64,000 bases of DNA from Aldersonia kunmingensis. GTDB lineage: Bacteria; Actinomycetota; Actinomycetes; Mycobacteriales; Mycobacteriaceae. Below are positions 1 to 7,572 of the stretch, piece by piece. Position numbers and translations under genes: made by a program. The notes below the pieces were generated by a model that was given only the letters and a program-made list of their open reading frames with translations, ran no database searches and was not told the DNA's origin. Position 1 is the stretch's first letter. Every line of letters starts with the position of its first letter. The DNA lies in contig NZ_LRRB01000111.1 of the NCBI RefSeq assembly GCF_001646865.1, forward strand, positions 46,539-110,538, in the 5' to 3' direction.

Positions 1-2
1 CG

Positions 3-1106
3 CATTTGGACCGAGCGATCGCGCTCATGCGCTCGACAACGGTCCCCGACGCCGACGTCGTGCGCACAGCGGTCTTGGCAGTGGCAGTCACCACAGCCGT
101 TTGGGACGAAACGACTCGTCACGAGTTCCTCGAGCGTGCCATCACGGTCGCTCGCACAAACGGCGCCATGCCCGCGCTGGCATCCTTACTGTGGATCGAA
201 TCGGTCACCGAGACCGTCCTCGGCGAATTATGTTCTGCCGAATCGCTTCTCGCAGAGGTTGACGAGCTTGCCGTCATAATCGGGGCGACCGACAACCGTC
301 GCGAGACGTACCGCAACCCCGAATTCATCGCGTGGCGCGCCGTCGACGGCGATCGGGCCCGCGCCGAGATCGACCGCTGCCGCGACGCCGCGCACGCCCT
401 CGGTCTCGGCGCTGCCGAGACACTCACTCAGTTCGCCGACGCAATCCTGTTCATCAGCGAATCGAACTACGACGAGGCGTTCAAGACACTCCAGCCAATC
501 TGTGCACGGCAGTTCCTTCAGATCAGTCTGCGTGCACTTCCCGACCTGATCGAGGCGGCGGCGCGGTCCGGCCGACGGGACCAAGCCGACCACGCACTGA
601 ACCAGTTCGCAGCTATCGCCGAGACGGTCCGAACACCCTGGGCGCTAGGGCTTTTGGCCAGATCCCGGGCACTGTGTGCCGATATCGGAACCGAGCAGCA
701 CTACCTCGACGCGATCGAGTATTTGTCCACCGGCCGCGCCCGGGCAGACCTCGCACGAGCACACCTGCTCTACGGCGAATGGCTGCGCCGGCAACGGCGC
801 CGCCGCGACGCACGGGCTCAGCTTCAAGGCGCGGTCGAACTCTTCGAAGCGATCGGCGCGGGTTTGTTTGCTCGCCGTGCCCGCAGTGAACTCGAGGCGA
901 CCGGCGAGCACATCACCACGCCACACCTACTGACGCCGCAAGAGTCGGCGATCGCGAAGATCGCGGCGACAGGAGCCACGAATGCCGAGATCGCTCAACG
1001 ACTGACCCTGAGTTCGCACACGGTCGACTACCACCTCCGGAAGGTCTACCGAAAGCTCGGGATCACCACGCGCCGCGCCATCGCCGGCACCCTGCGTGAC
1101 GCTTGA
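3..1106 (+). CDS. LuxR-family transcriptional regulator, 5'-truncated by window edge
   Basis: The frame is already open at the first bases, so this is the C-terminal part of a larger protein; the first possible internal start is a TTG at 6, which is probably not the real one. About 366 residues are visible. Most of it is alanine/arginine-rich helical sequence resembling the tetratricopeptide-like repeats of large LuxR (MalT/LAL-type) regulators. The last 60 residues form a LuxR/FixJ helix-turn-helix: LTPQE, then NAEIAQRLTLSSHTVDYHLRK, a classic recognition helix, then KLGI. It should bind DNA as a cytoplasmic regulator. Ligand and target are unknown. It converges on the MFS exporter gene across a 178-bp gap, so no operon link is visible. 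Confidence 0.85.
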   Translation, partial: HLDRAIALMRSTTVPDADVVRTAVLAVAVTTAVWDETTRHEFLERAITVARTNGAMPALASLLWIESVTETVLGELCSAESLLAEVDELAVIIGATDNRRETYRNPEFIAWRAVDGDRARAEIDRCRDAAHALGLGAAETLTQFADAILFISESNYDEAFKTLQPICARQFLQISLRALPDLIEAAARSGRRDQADHALNQFAAIAETVRTPWALGLLARSRALCADIGTEQHYLDAIEYLSTGRARADLARAHLLYGEWLRRQRRRRDARAQLQGAVELFEAIGAGLFARRARSELEATGEHITTPHLLTPQESAIAKIAATGATNAEIAQRLTLSSHTVDYHLRKVYRKLGITTRRAIAGTLRDA

Positions 1107-1183
1107 CCTGCCTGAAGGCCCGTTCGAGTGGCAGCCAAATCGCGCGTCATAGCGCGAGGGCCATATGTGCGTGCTCGCGAGAC

Positions 1184-1229
1184 CGAACAAATGGCCCGCG
1201 ACACGCCTTCCGGAGGGGCCATTTGCTCG
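1184..1229. repeat. Inverted repeat between convergent genes
   Basis: The arms at 1184-1197 and 1216-1229 share the core CAAATGGCCC / GGGCCATTTG with one mismatch further out. A third, partial copy of the GGGCCAT half-site lies at about 1158-1166. It sits between the LuxR gene and the MFS gene, which converge, so a bidirectional transcription stop is the simplest reading, although neither side has a U-run. Confidence 0.45.
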
Positions 1230-1284
1230 TGATCACCGCGGACGGGCCGCCGTGCGTACCACGGGTTCAGCGCAACGACGACGT

Positions 1285-2874
1285 TCAGTCCGGCTTTGGA
1301 TCCCCGCCCGCAGGTGCGTCGGCCCGCCTCATCCGGAACGAGTTGAGTAGCCCCAACAGACCCGCCAAGAGCGGAACCAACAACGCGATTTGCAGCGCGA
1401 TAGGCCGTGCATCGGTGTTGATCCGGATGATCTCGTCCTTGATCTGCGGTGGTTGGCCCACGAGCAATTCGTCGAGCGCGCTGTTGCTCATGAGCTCGGC
1501 GTCGTCCTCGAGTACCTGCGCCACCTGCTGTTGCTCGGCCGGCGGCAGCACGTCGCTCGACTCTGCCATCGCGGTGAACGTGAACGACAGGGTTGCGAGC
1601 ATGATCGCACCGGCGAATGCCAGCCCGAACGATAGGCCGAACGACCCGGCCGCCGAGTTGGTCCCCGCTGCTTCGCTGACGCGTTCCTCCGAGATCGGGG
1701 CAAGCGTGTAGTTGTTCAGTTGCGACACCAGCAATCCCAACCCCGAACCCGCGATGATCAGGGGAACCACCAGTCCCCAACCGAATTCGGCCCTGGGCAC
1801 GATCGGGATCAGCACGGCGATGCCGATCGAGAGCAACACGAATCCCCACCGGATGATGCTGCTCGGTGGCCGGTCGCCGGCTTTCTTCCCGGCGAGAAGC
1901 GCGACCACGAACATGCTCAGCGACAACGGCGCGAGGGACAGCCCTGCCTGCATGGCGTTGTATTCGAGCACCATCTGCAGGTAGATCGGCAGCGCGATCA
2001 TCGTGCCGCCCAGCGCGATCTGCTGGAGCATCTGCTGCGAGACACCCAACCGGAACACCTTGGACCGGAACAGATCCGGGTCGAGCAGCGTCGGTTCGCC
2101 ACGCCGCTTGCGCCGAAGCAGCCAGTACACCAGCGCGGCCAGTGCGATCGCGCCGACAGCCAGCAGCGCACCCACGGCCTCGCCACCCTCCTGCCACACC
2201 AGGATGCCCAACACAATCCCGCCCATACCAAGCACGGACAGGGCCGCACCCACCACGTCGACGCCTCGGTCTCCCGTGTACGGGACATCGCGGACCAGCT
2301 TGATACCCGACAACACGACCGCGATGATGACGACCTCGAGCGCGAAGGCGACGCGCCACGACAGGTACGTGGTGATGAAGCCGCCGAGCAGGGGGCCGAC
2401 GGCGGCGGCGATCGCCGCGGCCGCGCCGACCAGGGCGTAGACCTTCTTCTGCTCGTCGCCTTCGAAATTGCCGTGGATCAGGGATTGCATCGCCGGAAGT
2501 AGCAACGACGCCCCGATTCCGCCCACCACCGCCCAGAAGATGATGATCGCTGTCAGGTCCTGTGCGACTGTCATCGCCGCAGCACCGACGGCGTAGCCGA
2601 GCAGGCCGAGTACGTAGGCCCGTCGGCGCCCGATCAGGTCACCGACCTTGCTGCCGATCAGGATGAACGCCGCCGACACCAGTGCCTCGAGCGCGATCGC
2701 ACTCTGCACGCCGCTGACGGTGGTGTCGAGATCGCGAACCACCGAGGAGATCGACACATTCATCAGGGACGTGTCGACGACGAGGACGAACATCGCCATG
2801 GAAAGCAGCAGTGCGAGCAACCGTCCCTGCCGGCCTTCGCGCGCGACACCGCTTTTCGCCGATCCTTCGGTCAT
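1285..2874 (-). CDS. MFS multidrug exporter, DHA2 (14-helix, EmrB/QacA) type
   Basis: A protein of 529 residues starting MTEGSAKSG; the ATG at 2874 is preceded by a good ribosome site (AGGTGGTAGG), whereas an open frame further upstream runs back over the tRNA genes and is not coding. The first helix begins near residue 18 (LLALLLSMAMFVLVVDTS). Motif A, GDLIGRRRAYVLG, lies between helices 2 and 3, and a motif-C-like stretch GGIGASLLLPAM follows, as in drug/H+ antiporters with 14 helices. The likely role is proton-driven export of amphipathic compounds across the plasma membrane; the substrate cannot be told. A small membrane protein gene lies just upstream on the same strand and may be co-transcribed. 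Confidence 0.9.
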   Translation of the reverse strand: MTEGSAKSGVAREGRQGRLLALLLSMAMFVLVVDTSLMNVSISSVVRDLDTTVSGVQSAIALEALVSAAFILIGSKVGDLIGRRRAYVLGLLGYAVGAAAMTVAQDLTAIIIFWAVVGGIGASLLLPAMQSLIHGNFEGDEQKKVYALVGAAAAIAAAVGPLLGGFITTYLSWRVAFALEVVIIAVVLSGIKLVRDVPYTGDRGVDVVGAALSVLGMGGIVLGILVWQEGGEAVGALLAVGAIALAALVYWLLRRKRRGEPTLLDPDLFRSKVFRLGVSQQMLQQIALGGTMIALPIYLQMVLEYNAMQAGLSLAPLSLSMFVVALLAGKKAGDRPPSSIIRWGFVLLSIGIAVLIPIVPRAEFGWGLVVPLIIAGSGLGLLVSQLNNYTLAPISEERVSEAAGTNSAAGSFGLSFGLAFAGAIMLATLSFTFTAMAESSDVLPPAEQQQVAQVLEDDAELMSNSALDELLVGQPPQIKDEIIRINTDARPIALQIALLVPLLAGLLGLLNSFRMRRADAPAGGDPKPD

Positions 2875-2975
2875 GGACCTACCACCTGACAGTCGCGCGT
2901 CGGCTACGGGAACAGCAGAATATCCCGCCGACCGGTTGGATGGCTGTGCTTCTGCGACCGAGCAAGCGGGCGTGC

Positions 2976-3224
2976 TCACTTTGCCTTGAGCACAACCTGT
3001 ACCGAGATGACGATGAGTCCGATCAACCCGCCAGTCACGGCAGCAATCACCAAACCGCGCCCGAGGTAGCCGGCCCTCCGGCTGGCGAGGACCGCGAAAG
3101 CCATCAGTGTCAGCGTGCCGATGATCAGCACGATCGCGCGGACATGAGTGATCCCCAACGGCGTCGACATTCCGACGGCGAGAACGATCAAGGCCGGCCA
3201 CGCGATTCCACACCCGGAAGCCAT
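2976..3224 (-). CDS. Small hydrophobic membrane protein (82 aa)
   Basis: An ATG-started frame of 82 residues with three strongly hydrophobic segments, at about residues 7-20, 27-45 and 56-78, separated by short charged turns such as ASRRAGYLGR. No known family is recognised. It ends 101 bp before the MFS exporter start and reads in the same direction, so it could be an accessory or regulatory membrane peptide of that gene, but this is inference. The regular alternation of hydrophobic helices and positively charged loops is more protein-like than shadow frames in this GC-rich DNA. Confidence 0.6.
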   Translation of the reverse strand: MASGCGIAWPALIVLAVGMSTPLGITHVRAIVLIIGTLTLMAFAVLASRRAGYLGRGLVIAAVTGGLIGLIVISVQVVLKAK

Positions 3225-3262
3225 TCGCGGAGCGTCGGGCGAATGGCGCCCTATAAACGAAA

Positions 3263-3291
3263 AGCCCCTCGCTCACGAGGAGCGAAGGGCT
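3263..3291 (-). terminator. Rho-independent terminator of the tRNA cluster
   Basis: On the minus strand, a 12-bp stem (AGCCCTTCGCTC / GAGCGAGGGGCT, one wobble) with a 5-base loop is followed by TTTTCG. It lies 7 bp beyond the CCA end of tRNA-Phe, the last gene of the tRNA-Glu-Asp-Phe cluster. Confidence 0.8.
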
Positions 3292-3297
3292 GAATAC

Positions 3298-3374
3298 TGG
3301 TGGCCAGGGCCGGGATCGAACCGGCGACCTTCCGCTTTTCAGGCGGACGCTCGTACCAACTGAGCTACCTGGCC
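3298..3374 (-). tRNA. tRNA-Phe (GAA)
   Basis: The minus strand folds as a full cloverleaf. Acceptor GGCCAGG pairs with CCTGGCC, the discriminator is A, and the CCA end is encoded (3298-3300). The anticodon loop CTGAAAA gives GAA. It is the last tRNA of a three-gene cluster. Confidence 0.96.
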
Positions 3375-3402
3375 AGGTCGAGCGAAGCGACTGGAAATAC
3401 TT

Positions 3403-3429
3403 CTGGCACCCGGGAAACCCGGGTGCCAG
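3403..3429. repeat. Perfect 12-bp hairpin in the tRNA-Asp/tRNA-Phe spacer
   Basis: CTGGCACCCGGG and its exact reverse complement are separated by AAA. In the tRNA transcript this would be a very stable 12-bp stem with a 3-nt loop. It has no U-run, so an RNA-processing signal or partial attenuator is as likely as a terminator. Confidence 0.7.
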
Positions 3430-3441
3430 TCGCATCGCTTG

Positions 3442-3515
3442 CGACCCTGACGGGACTCGAACCCGCGACCTCCGCCGTGACAGGGCGGCGCGCTAACCAA
3501 CTGCGCCACAGGGCC
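3442..3515 (-). tRNA. tRNA-Asp (GTC)
   Basis: Cloverleaf on the minus strand: acceptor GGCCCTG pairs with CAGGGTC (one G-U), the discriminator is G as expected for Asp, anticodon GTC sits in CTGTCAC, and the T-arm carries GGTTCGAGTCC. CCA is not encoded. Confidence 0.96.
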
Positions 3516-3545
3516 TTGCTTGTACTGCTACTGGTCTTGCAACCG

Positions 3546-3618
3546 TACCCCCTACGGGATTCGAACCCGCGCTACCGCCTTGAAAGGGCGGCGTCCTAGG
3601 CCGCTAGACGAAGGGGGC
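3546..3618 (-). tRNA. tRNA-Glu (TTC)
   Basis: Cloverleaf on the minus strand: acceptor GCCCCCT pairs with AGGGGGT, the discriminator is A, and anticodon TTC sits in CTTTCAA. It is the first gene of the Glu-Asp-Phe cluster. CCA is not encoded. Confidence 0.96.
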
Positions 3619-3732
3619 CCGTCGGATTACTCCGACCAGTTCCCCCCAACGGCTGTCCGTTGGGAGCGAGGATTAGCTTAGGACAGACGTTCAGATATTC
3701 CCAAATCGGCTGGTCAAGCCACTAAAACGACC

Positions 3733-4389
3733 CTATTCGAGGTCATCCACCGAGGCGCCCGTCTGCCATCCATCGCGCTGGAATCGGGCCCACCATTCGG
3801 GGGTCGCCACCGCTTGGATGATTACCTCCATGGACTCCTCGAACCGGGGACGGATGTCCTCGGACTGGGTGAGCAGGTCCCCCATGTACCGCTGACCAGC
3901 CAATGCCGCGCCGAGAACGCGTGTGAATTTAGCCACATCGGCATCGGCTCGAAGGTGGCCGCGCTCCTTTGCCTGCTCAGCGAGCACAATGGCCACTCGC
4001 CCCCAACCAGACGCCGCACCCGCTTGCACATCCGCATAGAAGTCGGGTTCGACGATGAGCCGAAACTCGGCCTGCACGACCGATTCGCGCTGGAACCGCA
4101 GAGCGATCTCGTCGATGATGCCGTGCAACGCTTCGAGCGGCTCCAGCTCGGTGCGGGCGACCCAGCGGTCGGTGGTGTGCCGGTAGCGGATCATCGCTTC
4201 CTTGAGAACCGCCCTGGCCAGATCCTCTTTCGAACCGAAATGGAAGTACATCGCGCCCTTGGTCGCGTTCGAACGTTCCAGAATCCGGTTCAGCGACGCT
4301 GCCGCATAGCCGCTCTTGGCGAACTCGGCCGCAGCCGATTCGACTATTGACGCGCGAGTCCGCCGCGCACGCTCCTGCTGCCCTGCCAT
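3733..4389 (-). CDS. TetR-family regulator resembling gamma-butyrolactone receptors
   Basis: 218 residues. The N-terminal helix-turn-helix (residues about 10-55) contains the TetR signature NATKGAMYFHFGSKEDLA. The wording TKGAMYFHF with KEDLA and the aromatic-rich C-terminus (TPEWWARFQRDGW) resemble the ArpA/ScbR/CprB family, which release DNA on binding gamma-butyrolactone autoregulators. The ATG has a clear ribosome site (AAAGAGGC). No butyrolactone synthase (AfsA-like) or secondary-metabolite cluster is visible nearby, so this looks like an orphan receptor. A generic TetR repressor is the alternative. It is downstream of corA on the same strand, 224 bp away, so probably separately transcribed. 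Confidence 0.85.
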   Translation of the reverse strand: MAGQQERARRTRASIVESAAAEFAKSGYAAASLNRILERSNATKGAMYFHFGSKEDLARAVLKEAMIRYRHTTDRWVARTELEPLEALHGIIDEIALRFQRESVVQAEFRLIVEPDFYADVQAGAASGWGRVAIVLAEQAKERGHLRADADVAKFTRVLGAALAGQRYMGDLLTQSEDIRPRFEESMEVIIQAVATPEWWARFQRDGWQTGASVDDLE

Positions 4390-4540
4390 GCCTCTTTGCC
4401 TCTCATGGCCCCGCCCAGCATGGATTCTGTATCAAGATCGCCAAGTCGGCCAGGTGGCAGATTTTCAACCCATGTGCGAAAGCAGAATCGACCTTAACTT
4501 GGGGGGCGAAAATTAGCACAACGTTTGCTACGCTTCTGCC

Positions 4541-4575
4541 GTCTCGGGTGCGCCTCAGGGGTGCGCACCCGAGAC
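4541..4575 (-). terminator. Hairpin downstream of corA
   Basis: A perfect 12-bp stem (GTCTCGGGTGCG / CGCACCCGAGAC) with an 11-nt loop lies 38 bp beyond the corA stop. No U-run follows on the minus strand, so the terminator reading is tentative. Confidence 0.45.
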
Positions 4576-4613
4576 ACTAACTCTGCCAACATGGCGATCG
4601 CGCTTCGCGCAGG

Positions 4614-5654
4614 TCACAGCCAGTCACGGCGCCGGAACATGAACCACAGTCCGCCCCCGAGGCCAATCAAAAGCGCTGCGCTGAGCCAGAACCCGAACTT
4701 GTCGCCATAGCCCGGGAACGGCACATTCTGACCGAAATACCCGGTCACGCCCGTAGGGATCGCGATGATCGCCGCCCATGCCGTGAGCTTCTTCATGATC
4801 TCGTTGAGCGAGTTCCCCTGCATCGACAAACTGGTGGCCAGGATCGCCTCGATGGCATCGCGCTGACCATCGATCCGCTCGGAGGCGTGGATCGCATGTT
4901 CGTACACGTCAAGCAGGTAGGAATTCATCTCCTGGGCCGCCGGATGGATCCCGCCGCGGCCGATAGTCGCCAGCACCTCCGAGGTGGGCAGGACGATCCG
5001 CGCCAGCGCAGCAACCGCCCGCCGGAGCGTGAAGGTGCCCAGCTGCACGGCGCGCCCCGGACCGGAACCCTCGAGCAGCTCGTCCTCGACCGACAGAATC
5101 CGCTCGTCGAGGTCGTCGAGGGCGTTGAGGAACCCGTTGACGAGCTGATCGAGCAGAGAGAACAGCAGGAACGGAACGCCGTGCACCGCGAGATCGGCGT
5201 TGCTGTCGTACTCGTCGATCACCTCATCGATCGGGAATCCCGGCGCCGACCGGATCGTCACTACCTCACGCTCGAACACCACGATGGCAATGTCGGTGGT
5301 GTCGAGCCGACGAGCGTCTTCGTCGAATGCCGCCGACCGAACATGCACGATCTTGTGCGCGGGCAGCCGCACGATCCGGGGGCGTCCGCGGCTGGACAGT
5401 GCGCTGTCGAGCGTGAACCGAGTCAGTGGATCGTCACCCCCGATCATCGGCGCCAGCTCTGCTAGCTGCGCTGGCGTCGGAGCCAGGAGATCCACCCAGA
5501 TCACGGTCTCGGTGTCCCGGCGGAACTCCGCGAGCTCGGAGGGCCCGACGTCCTCGGCAACGAGCGCGCCGGCGCGATAGATCCGGTTGTGCATCATGCC
5601 CGCGCCACTGCGATCACGGCCGGACTCCTCGACCGCCACCGGTTTCTCCGCCAC
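4614..5654 (-). CDS. corA: CorA-family divalent metal ion transporter with GQN motif
   Basis: 346 residues if translation starts at the GTG at 5654, chosen because GAGGAG lies 7 nt upstream; the longer open frame reaching 5819 would abut the divergent tRNA-Lys and leave no promoter. The cytoplasmic domain is followed by two C-terminal helices. The pore signature just before them reads YFGQN instead of the usual Y/F-G-M-N of CorA, so Met is replaced by Gln. The helices are followed by the basic tail FRRRDWL, typical of CorA. It should work as a pentamer in the plasma membrane moving Mg2+ (or Co2+, Ni2+, Zn2+). The GQN variant makes the exact substrate or transport direction uncertain. Confidence 0.88.
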   Translation of the reverse strand: MAEKPVAVEESGRDRSGAGMMHNRIYRAGALVAEDVGPSELAEFRRDTETVIWVDLLAPTPAQLAELAPMIGGDDPLTRFTLDSALSSRGRPRIVRLPAHKIVHVRSAAFDEDARRLDTTDIAIVVFEREVVTIRSAPGFPIDEVIDEYDSNADLAVHGVPFLLFSLLDQLVNGFLNALDDLDERILSVEDELLEGSGPGRAVQLGTFTLRRAVAALARIVLPTSEVLATIGRGGIHPAAQEMNSYLLDVYEHAIHASERIDGQRDAIEAILATSLSMQGNSLNEIMKKLTAWAAIIAIPTGVTGYFGQNVPFPGYGDKFGFWLSAALLIGLGGGLWFMFRRRDWL

Positions 5655-5819
5655 TGCACCACTCCTCGCGTCGACTGGCCCGCCCGCTGCCGAATCTCGA
5701 TCCGGCACCTCGATCGTCACACGCTCTGGCTGATCTGGGTCGCTCCGCAGGTTCCGCGACCCGACCCACCGGGAGCCGGTGTGCCAGCGAGAAATCCGGC
5801 CATTAGACTCAGCGTCCAC

Positions 5820-5895
5820 GCCCCTATAGCTCAGTTGGTAGAGCTACGGACTTTTAATCCGCAGGTCCCAGGTTCGAGCCCTGGTGGGGGCACCA
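5820..5895 (+). tRNA. tRNA-Lys (TTT)
   Basis: Cloverleaf on the plus strand: acceptor GCCCCTA pairs with TGGGGGC, anticodon TTT sits in ACTTTTAA, the T-arm has GGTTCGAGCC, the discriminator is A, and CCA is encoded at 5893-5895. It is a lone gene whose 3' end nearly abuts the convergent hydrolase gene. Confidence 0.96.
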
Positions 5896-5899
5896 CACT

Positions 5900-6943
5900 T
5901 CAGTGTCCGAACGCTTTGCTCTGCGCTCGCACCAGCTCGATCAGGTCGCCGGCGACGACGTTCACGTCCCACAGATGCAGTCCCCAGTTCGCCATCGGCA
6001 CGGCGGGTAGTGCCGATGCGGGCAGGCTGCCGCCACCTTCGACCATCAGCACACGCGCTCCGTTAGTCGTCGTGCACCGGCCCGAGTACGCATCTACCGG
6101 ACGGCCACCGATCAGGCTGTGCAGCTGGGCCGACCGGTCGCTGCCCAGCGCGGCCGGATTGGTGCACAGCACCTCGTAGTCCGGTCCCGCCGGATAGCCC
6201 GGACGCAAGGGGGTTGCGGGTGACAGCCCGAAACGGGCGTCGGGCGGAGGCGTGACGCCGTACGCCGAATACCCGATCACGCAGCCAATCTGGCCCCACG
6301 ACGTACAGGCCGGTGTCCGAGCAAAGTCGCCACCCACGACCTTGCCCTTCGGGACGAGAACGTTGCCGCCGATCAACAGCGCCGACACCAGGCGATCGTG
6401 GTCGGCGGTCGGCTCGATCCGCTCGCGGAGCAGGACCCGCAGCATGCCCGTTCCCTGCGAGTGACCGATCAGGACGACGCCGCGGCCGTTGTTGTGATGC
6501 GCCATGTAGTCGTCCCACGCGGCGAGCACGTCCGAGTAGCCGACCTGCTGCGAACGGGCCCGGTCCTGCGGTGACAGCGTGAAGATGCTCTTCAGCGTGG
6601 CTTGCCTATATATCGGCGCCCAGATATTGCAGACGCCGTCGAACGGACTCGCCTGCAGTCCGGCAATCCCGATCTGCTCACCGCCGACAGTCCGGTCGGC
6701 GACATCGCCAAGCTGCGCCGAGATCGTCGGATAGACATAGAAGCAGTCGACCGGCGCGCCGGTGCCGCCACCGCACGGATCCCCCGCGGCCCCCGGGCGG
6801 CACAGCCAGACCGTTTCGGGGGCGGGCTGGCCGGACGCAAGTGCCGGCAGTCCGAGTATCAAGGCCGCGAGGCAAGTCCCCACGAGAACGAGGCGCTTCA
6901 GCGCCGCTGCAATCATGCGCAGATGGTATCGACGCACGGTCAC
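5900..6943 (-). CDS. Secreted DUF3089-type alpha/beta hydrolase (lipase-like)
   Basis: Up to 347 residues; an internal ATG at 6916 (MIAAALKRL) gives a tidier signal peptide and may be the real start, as neither start has a strong ribosome site. The signal peptide ends near LPALASGQPA. The mature part opens with VWLCRPG and VDCFYVYPT, features of the DUF3089 family, and holds the nucleophile elbow GHSQGTGML. Several cysteines suggest disulfides outside the cell. The expected activity is esterase or lipase; the substrate is unknown. The stop lies 4 bp from the CCA end of the convergent tRNA-Lys, so transcription of the two must collide. Confidence 0.85.
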   Translation of the reverse strand: MTVRRYHLRMIAAALKRLVLVGTCLAALILGLPALASGQPAPETVWLCRPGAAGDPCGGGTGAPVDCFYVYPTISAQLGDVADRTVGGEQIGIAGLQASPFDGVCNIWAPIYRQATLKSIFTLSPQDRARSQQVGYSDVLAAWDDYMAHHNNGRGVVLIGHSQGTGMLRVLLRERIEPTADHDRLVSALLIGGNVLVPKGKVVGGDFARTPACTSWGQIGCVIGYSAYGVTPPPDARFGLSPATPLRPGYPAGPDYEVLCTNPAALGSDRSAQLHSLIGGRPVDAYSGRCTTTNGARVLMVEGGGSLPASALPAVPMANWGLHLWDVNVVAGDLIELVRAQSKAFGH

Positions 6944-6964
6944 GATTCCCCGTGTTTCGCGTCG

Positions 6965-7339
6965 CTAGTTGCCGCCGTCTTCGTCCGCGACGATGCGCGC
7001 GAGTTTCTTGGGCGCGACAAGCGTGTAGGACGTCCGGATCCATTCCCGGAGTTGCTCCCACCGCGGTTCCGACACGCCGGGCGGAACACTCAGGCTCACC
7101 CATCCGTGGCGGCCGAGTCCGTATGCCGCAGGCGTGGCATCGGGATCGGTCGCGACAACGGCTTCCGCCTCCGGCTTGCCGAGCTTGACGGTCAACGAAG
7201 TCGCCTCTGCGTCAGCGAAAACGAAGTTTTTGCCGCGAACCCGGAAGGTCGGGTGGTCGCCCCATTCCTCGATGTCGACCCGCTGCGCTTCGGGCAGTTC
7301 GGCGGCGATCCGTTCCAGGCGAACCATGTTGTCGCTCAC
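6965..7339 (-). CDS. MmcQ/YjbR-family protein
   Basis: About 124 residues from a GTG at 7339; an ATG four codons later (MVRLERIA) is the other candidate. The sequence has the compact alpha/beta layout of the MmcQ/YjbR family: an N-terminal helix, then FRVRGKNFVFADAE, LTVKLGKPEAEAVV and the GWVSLSVPP strand, ending in WIRTSYTLVAPKKL. The YjbR fold resembles a double-wing DNA-binding module, but no biochemical role is established for most members. It is 21 bp upstream of the DUF3089 hydrolase gene on the same strand and may share its transcript. Confidence 0.85.
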   Translation of the reverse strand: MSDNMVRLERIAAELPEAQRVDIEEWGDHPTFRVRGKNFVFADAEATSLTVKLGKPEAEAVVATDPDATPAAYGLGRHGWVSLSVPPGVSEPRWEQLREWIRTSYTLVAPKKLARIVADEDGGN

Positions 7340-7498
7340 GTGCGAAATGGTCCCACGCCGATGTGTGAGCCCCACGCAACTCGGGCGTGGCCTTACAATT
7401 GTGATTTGTAACGCTCCGGGACAGCGAGCGATATTGACGCAGCGTCACGGATTGCCCAGAGTGATCGCGGCTTGTAGTAGCGATCAGTCGGCCGGAAA

Positions 7499-7514
7499 CC
7501 TACGCTGGCGTAGG
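7499..7514. promoter_or_regulatory. Palindrome upstream of desA, candidate operator
   Basis: CCTACGC-TG-GCGTAGG is a perfect 7-2-7 inverted repeat 59 bp upstream of the desaturase start, in the only non-coding gap before it. Its place and symmetry suggest a dimeric repressor site. Mycobacterial desA genes are known to be controlled by a TetR-type acyl-CoA sensor (MadR), but I cannot confirm that this is its motif. Confidence 0.5.
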
Positions 7515-7572
7515 GTCGGGTGCGATGACGCACGGCCTGGAACGGAAACCTTAACGATCGAGGGGCTTATTA

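Noticed and set aside
5655..5819. N-terminal extension of CorA to an ATG at 5819
   Set aside because: It would abut the divergent tRNA-Lys with no room for a promoter, and a GTG with GAGGAG at 5654 is a better start.
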